Shown here in pieces: positions 11,662 through 13,064 of a stretch of 13,064 nt of DNA. A program made the position numbers and the translations under genes. The notes beneath the pieces were generated by a model. The model was not told where the DNA came from, ran no database searches, and was given only the letters and a program-made list of their open reading frames with translations. Each line of letters begins with the position of its first letter. Positions within the stretch are counted from its first letter, which is position 1. This DNA comes from Hyphochytrium catenoides (Eukaryota; Sar; Hyphochytriomycetes; Hyphochytriales; Hyphochytriaceae), in contig FLMG01002935.1 of the NCBI GenBank assembly GCA_900088475.1, positions 3,411 through 16,474 on the forward strand, written 5' to 3'.

Positions 11662-12864
11662 TCAATCTCTGTCGTCGCCTTGAGTGTGGTAGCCGACACC
11701 CAGGAAGAGATCACCGCTATCGTGTGGCTCTCGCAGGGAGTTGGGAGAGGGCTCTTCCGACGTTCCACTTATCCTGCTTCTAGATGTCCGTCTTGACCTC
11801 TCTTCATCGCGGGAGAGAGAGCGACTGTCCTCTCCATCCACTGTACTTGTCTTCTCTCTTTTCAGAGGAAAGAGGAAGGGCTTCTCTTGCTCAATTTGCT
11901 TCTCAACCTCCTGTTGTTCCATTTCTTGCTGACGTGAGACAAGGAGCAGTATCTGGCTGAGGAGAAGAAGAGAAGCTCCGCATAGGACAGAGAACATCTG
12001 TGCTTGGGACCAGGATGCGCAGTATTCAGAGAAGGCTGAGCCACAGGGGATATCTTCAGCGCCCTCCACGAAGCTAAGCGACACGAATAGTAAAAAAAAT
12101 AAAGGAGCAGCGATCGATATAAGTGTGTGAACACCAGGAAGGAGGGGTTGTACGAAAAGGCATTAGAGATGGAAGTGGGGCCCCATCGATGAGGGCTGAC
12201 GGTTGAAGCATATGCAAGAGAAGTTGAGCCCGCAAGGCCAGTATCAGACCGGTTAAGGCTATAATGATACGGCAAGACACCCGCCGAAAGCCACAGAACT
12301 CAATCAGTGAAGGGCAATATGACGGCAAAGAGAAGCTGAAGAATATGGGGCCACGTAGCCATCACCGGCCGCAGATTTAGATATTAGCTCTCACCTTCCA
12401 ACGGGGGCACAGATTCCTCCAATATCGGCCTGCGGTATAGCTGCACCACATCCATTCGCGTAAGACCGCGCAATGCCCGCAAAATAGACTGCAATGCCAA
12501 AAGAGAAAAGTGATAAACAGAGTCCTAAGGCCAAGAGAGGATGAATAATTTCCGAGACAATCCTTTGCAGCCCTTTCTTGTTCTTCACGCTTGCGCGCTT
12601 GCTGGTAGTAGTGAAGAGAGAACGACTCTCTTTCAAATGGACTACGAAGGAGAACAAAATGATCGCGAAGGAGATCGAAGAGAAAGCTTCTAGTGCTCTC
12701 CTCCATGCGGTCCAATTCATCAGCCCGTCGACGTGTTCCTCCAGCGTCTTCGTTGCATCTTTTGCTCCGTAAAGGGAGAGAACAAGACCCGGAATGGCAA
12801 GAAGCATACATAATAGGGCGAAAATGGAGTTTCTGTAGGATGAAACGTCGGAGCACAAGATCAT
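11662..12864 (-). CDS. Four-transmembrane protein with cysteine loop and charged tail (2 exons, 293 aa)
   Basis: Exons on the minus strand: 12864-12395 and 12073-11662 (stop TGA). The donor AG|GTGAGA and the acceptor after a T-rich tract ending CGCTTAG join in phase 2. Predicted membrane segments lie at about residues 13-32, 58-77, 109-131 and 183-202. The loop before TM4 has four cysteines (139, 152, 167, 175), and the loop after TM1 has one NWT sequon (50-52). This layout, short first loop, larger cysteine loop and four helices, resembles tetraspanins or claudin-like proteins, but the tetraspanin CCG signature is absent. The tail from about 204 to 293 is rich in Glu, Arg and Ser (SRSLSRDEERSRRTSRSR) and presumably cytoplasmic. 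An in-frame extension upstream of 12864 exists behind an acceptor-like TTGCAG at 12931, so a 5' exon is possible. An alternative inner exon starting at about 12257 (after ATTATAG) would also be in phase. Confidence 0.7.
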
Positions 12865-13064
12865 GCAAGAGAGGAGAAGAAAACGGCGAGAAGAGTGCGT
12901 GTTAAATCGACGACAAGCATTCGCGATCTGCAAGACACAATAGCCTACCCAGCAATTTTCTTGGCTGCGCTAGAGGAACAGAGCTGATTCCTGGTCGGCG
13001 GAGGATAAGCCGCGTGAAAGAGTGGTAAGAAAAAAAGCACAACTATTATGTCCCCAATCCACTA
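12865..13064. other. 5' flank of the membrane-protein gene
   Basis: Just upstream of the chosen ATG, on the minus strand, lies a TATTGTGTCTTGCAG acceptor-like sequence followed by an open frame into the gene. The true first exon may therefore lie beyond the right edge or in this segment. No other feature is seen. Confidence 0.35.

Overview
This window is nuclear DNA from an intron-rich eukaryote. Genes are split by GT-AG introns, and only one long gene reads as a single uninterrupted frame. The most striking compositional feature is long GA-rich or CT-rich low-complexity DNA, concentrated in introns and in the first 1.9 kb. The XAP5-family protein ends in a YTIHGD-type C-terminus as I recall it from plant XCT proteins, and the PRMT4 homologue keeps only the catalytic core. 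A unicellular or algal eukaryote is my best guess, but the lineage cannot be fixed from the sequence alone.

Layout, left to right. 1-668 (+): the last two exons of a gene whose spliced product carries a p97/VCP-binding SHP-like motif. 669-1935: mostly CT-rich non-coding DNA, with a weakly supported three-exon small gene on the minus strand (1216-1637) whose first intron is largely a perfect 17-bp inverted repeat. 1936-5062 (-): an eight-exon CARM1/PRMT4-type protein arginine methyltransferase of 362 aa, reconstructed with every splice phase consistent. 5146-5771 (+): a small unidentified gene with 66-68 nt introns, head to head with the methyltransferase and only 83 bp away. 5951-7480 (-): an intronless armadillo-repeat protein. 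7481-8402: a gene-poor, more AT-rich spacer. 8403-11155 (+): a complete nine-exon XAP5/FAM50 (XCT) gene of 334 aa. 11156-11661: a convergent spacer. 11662-12864 (-): a two-exon four-transmembrane protein with a cysteine-containing loop and a charged tail.

The genes form an alternating convergent/divergent series rather than an operon, and I see no shared pathway beyond two products linked to RNA or chromatin regulation (PRMT4 and XAP5). The most distinctive structural signal is how purines and pyrimidines are arranged inside introns. Some introns are pyrimidine-rich throughout. Others are purine-rich in sense and switch to pyrimidine only near the acceptor, so GA and CT blocks within one intron could pair. 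No rRNA, tRNA, CRISPR array or identifiable transposase was found.
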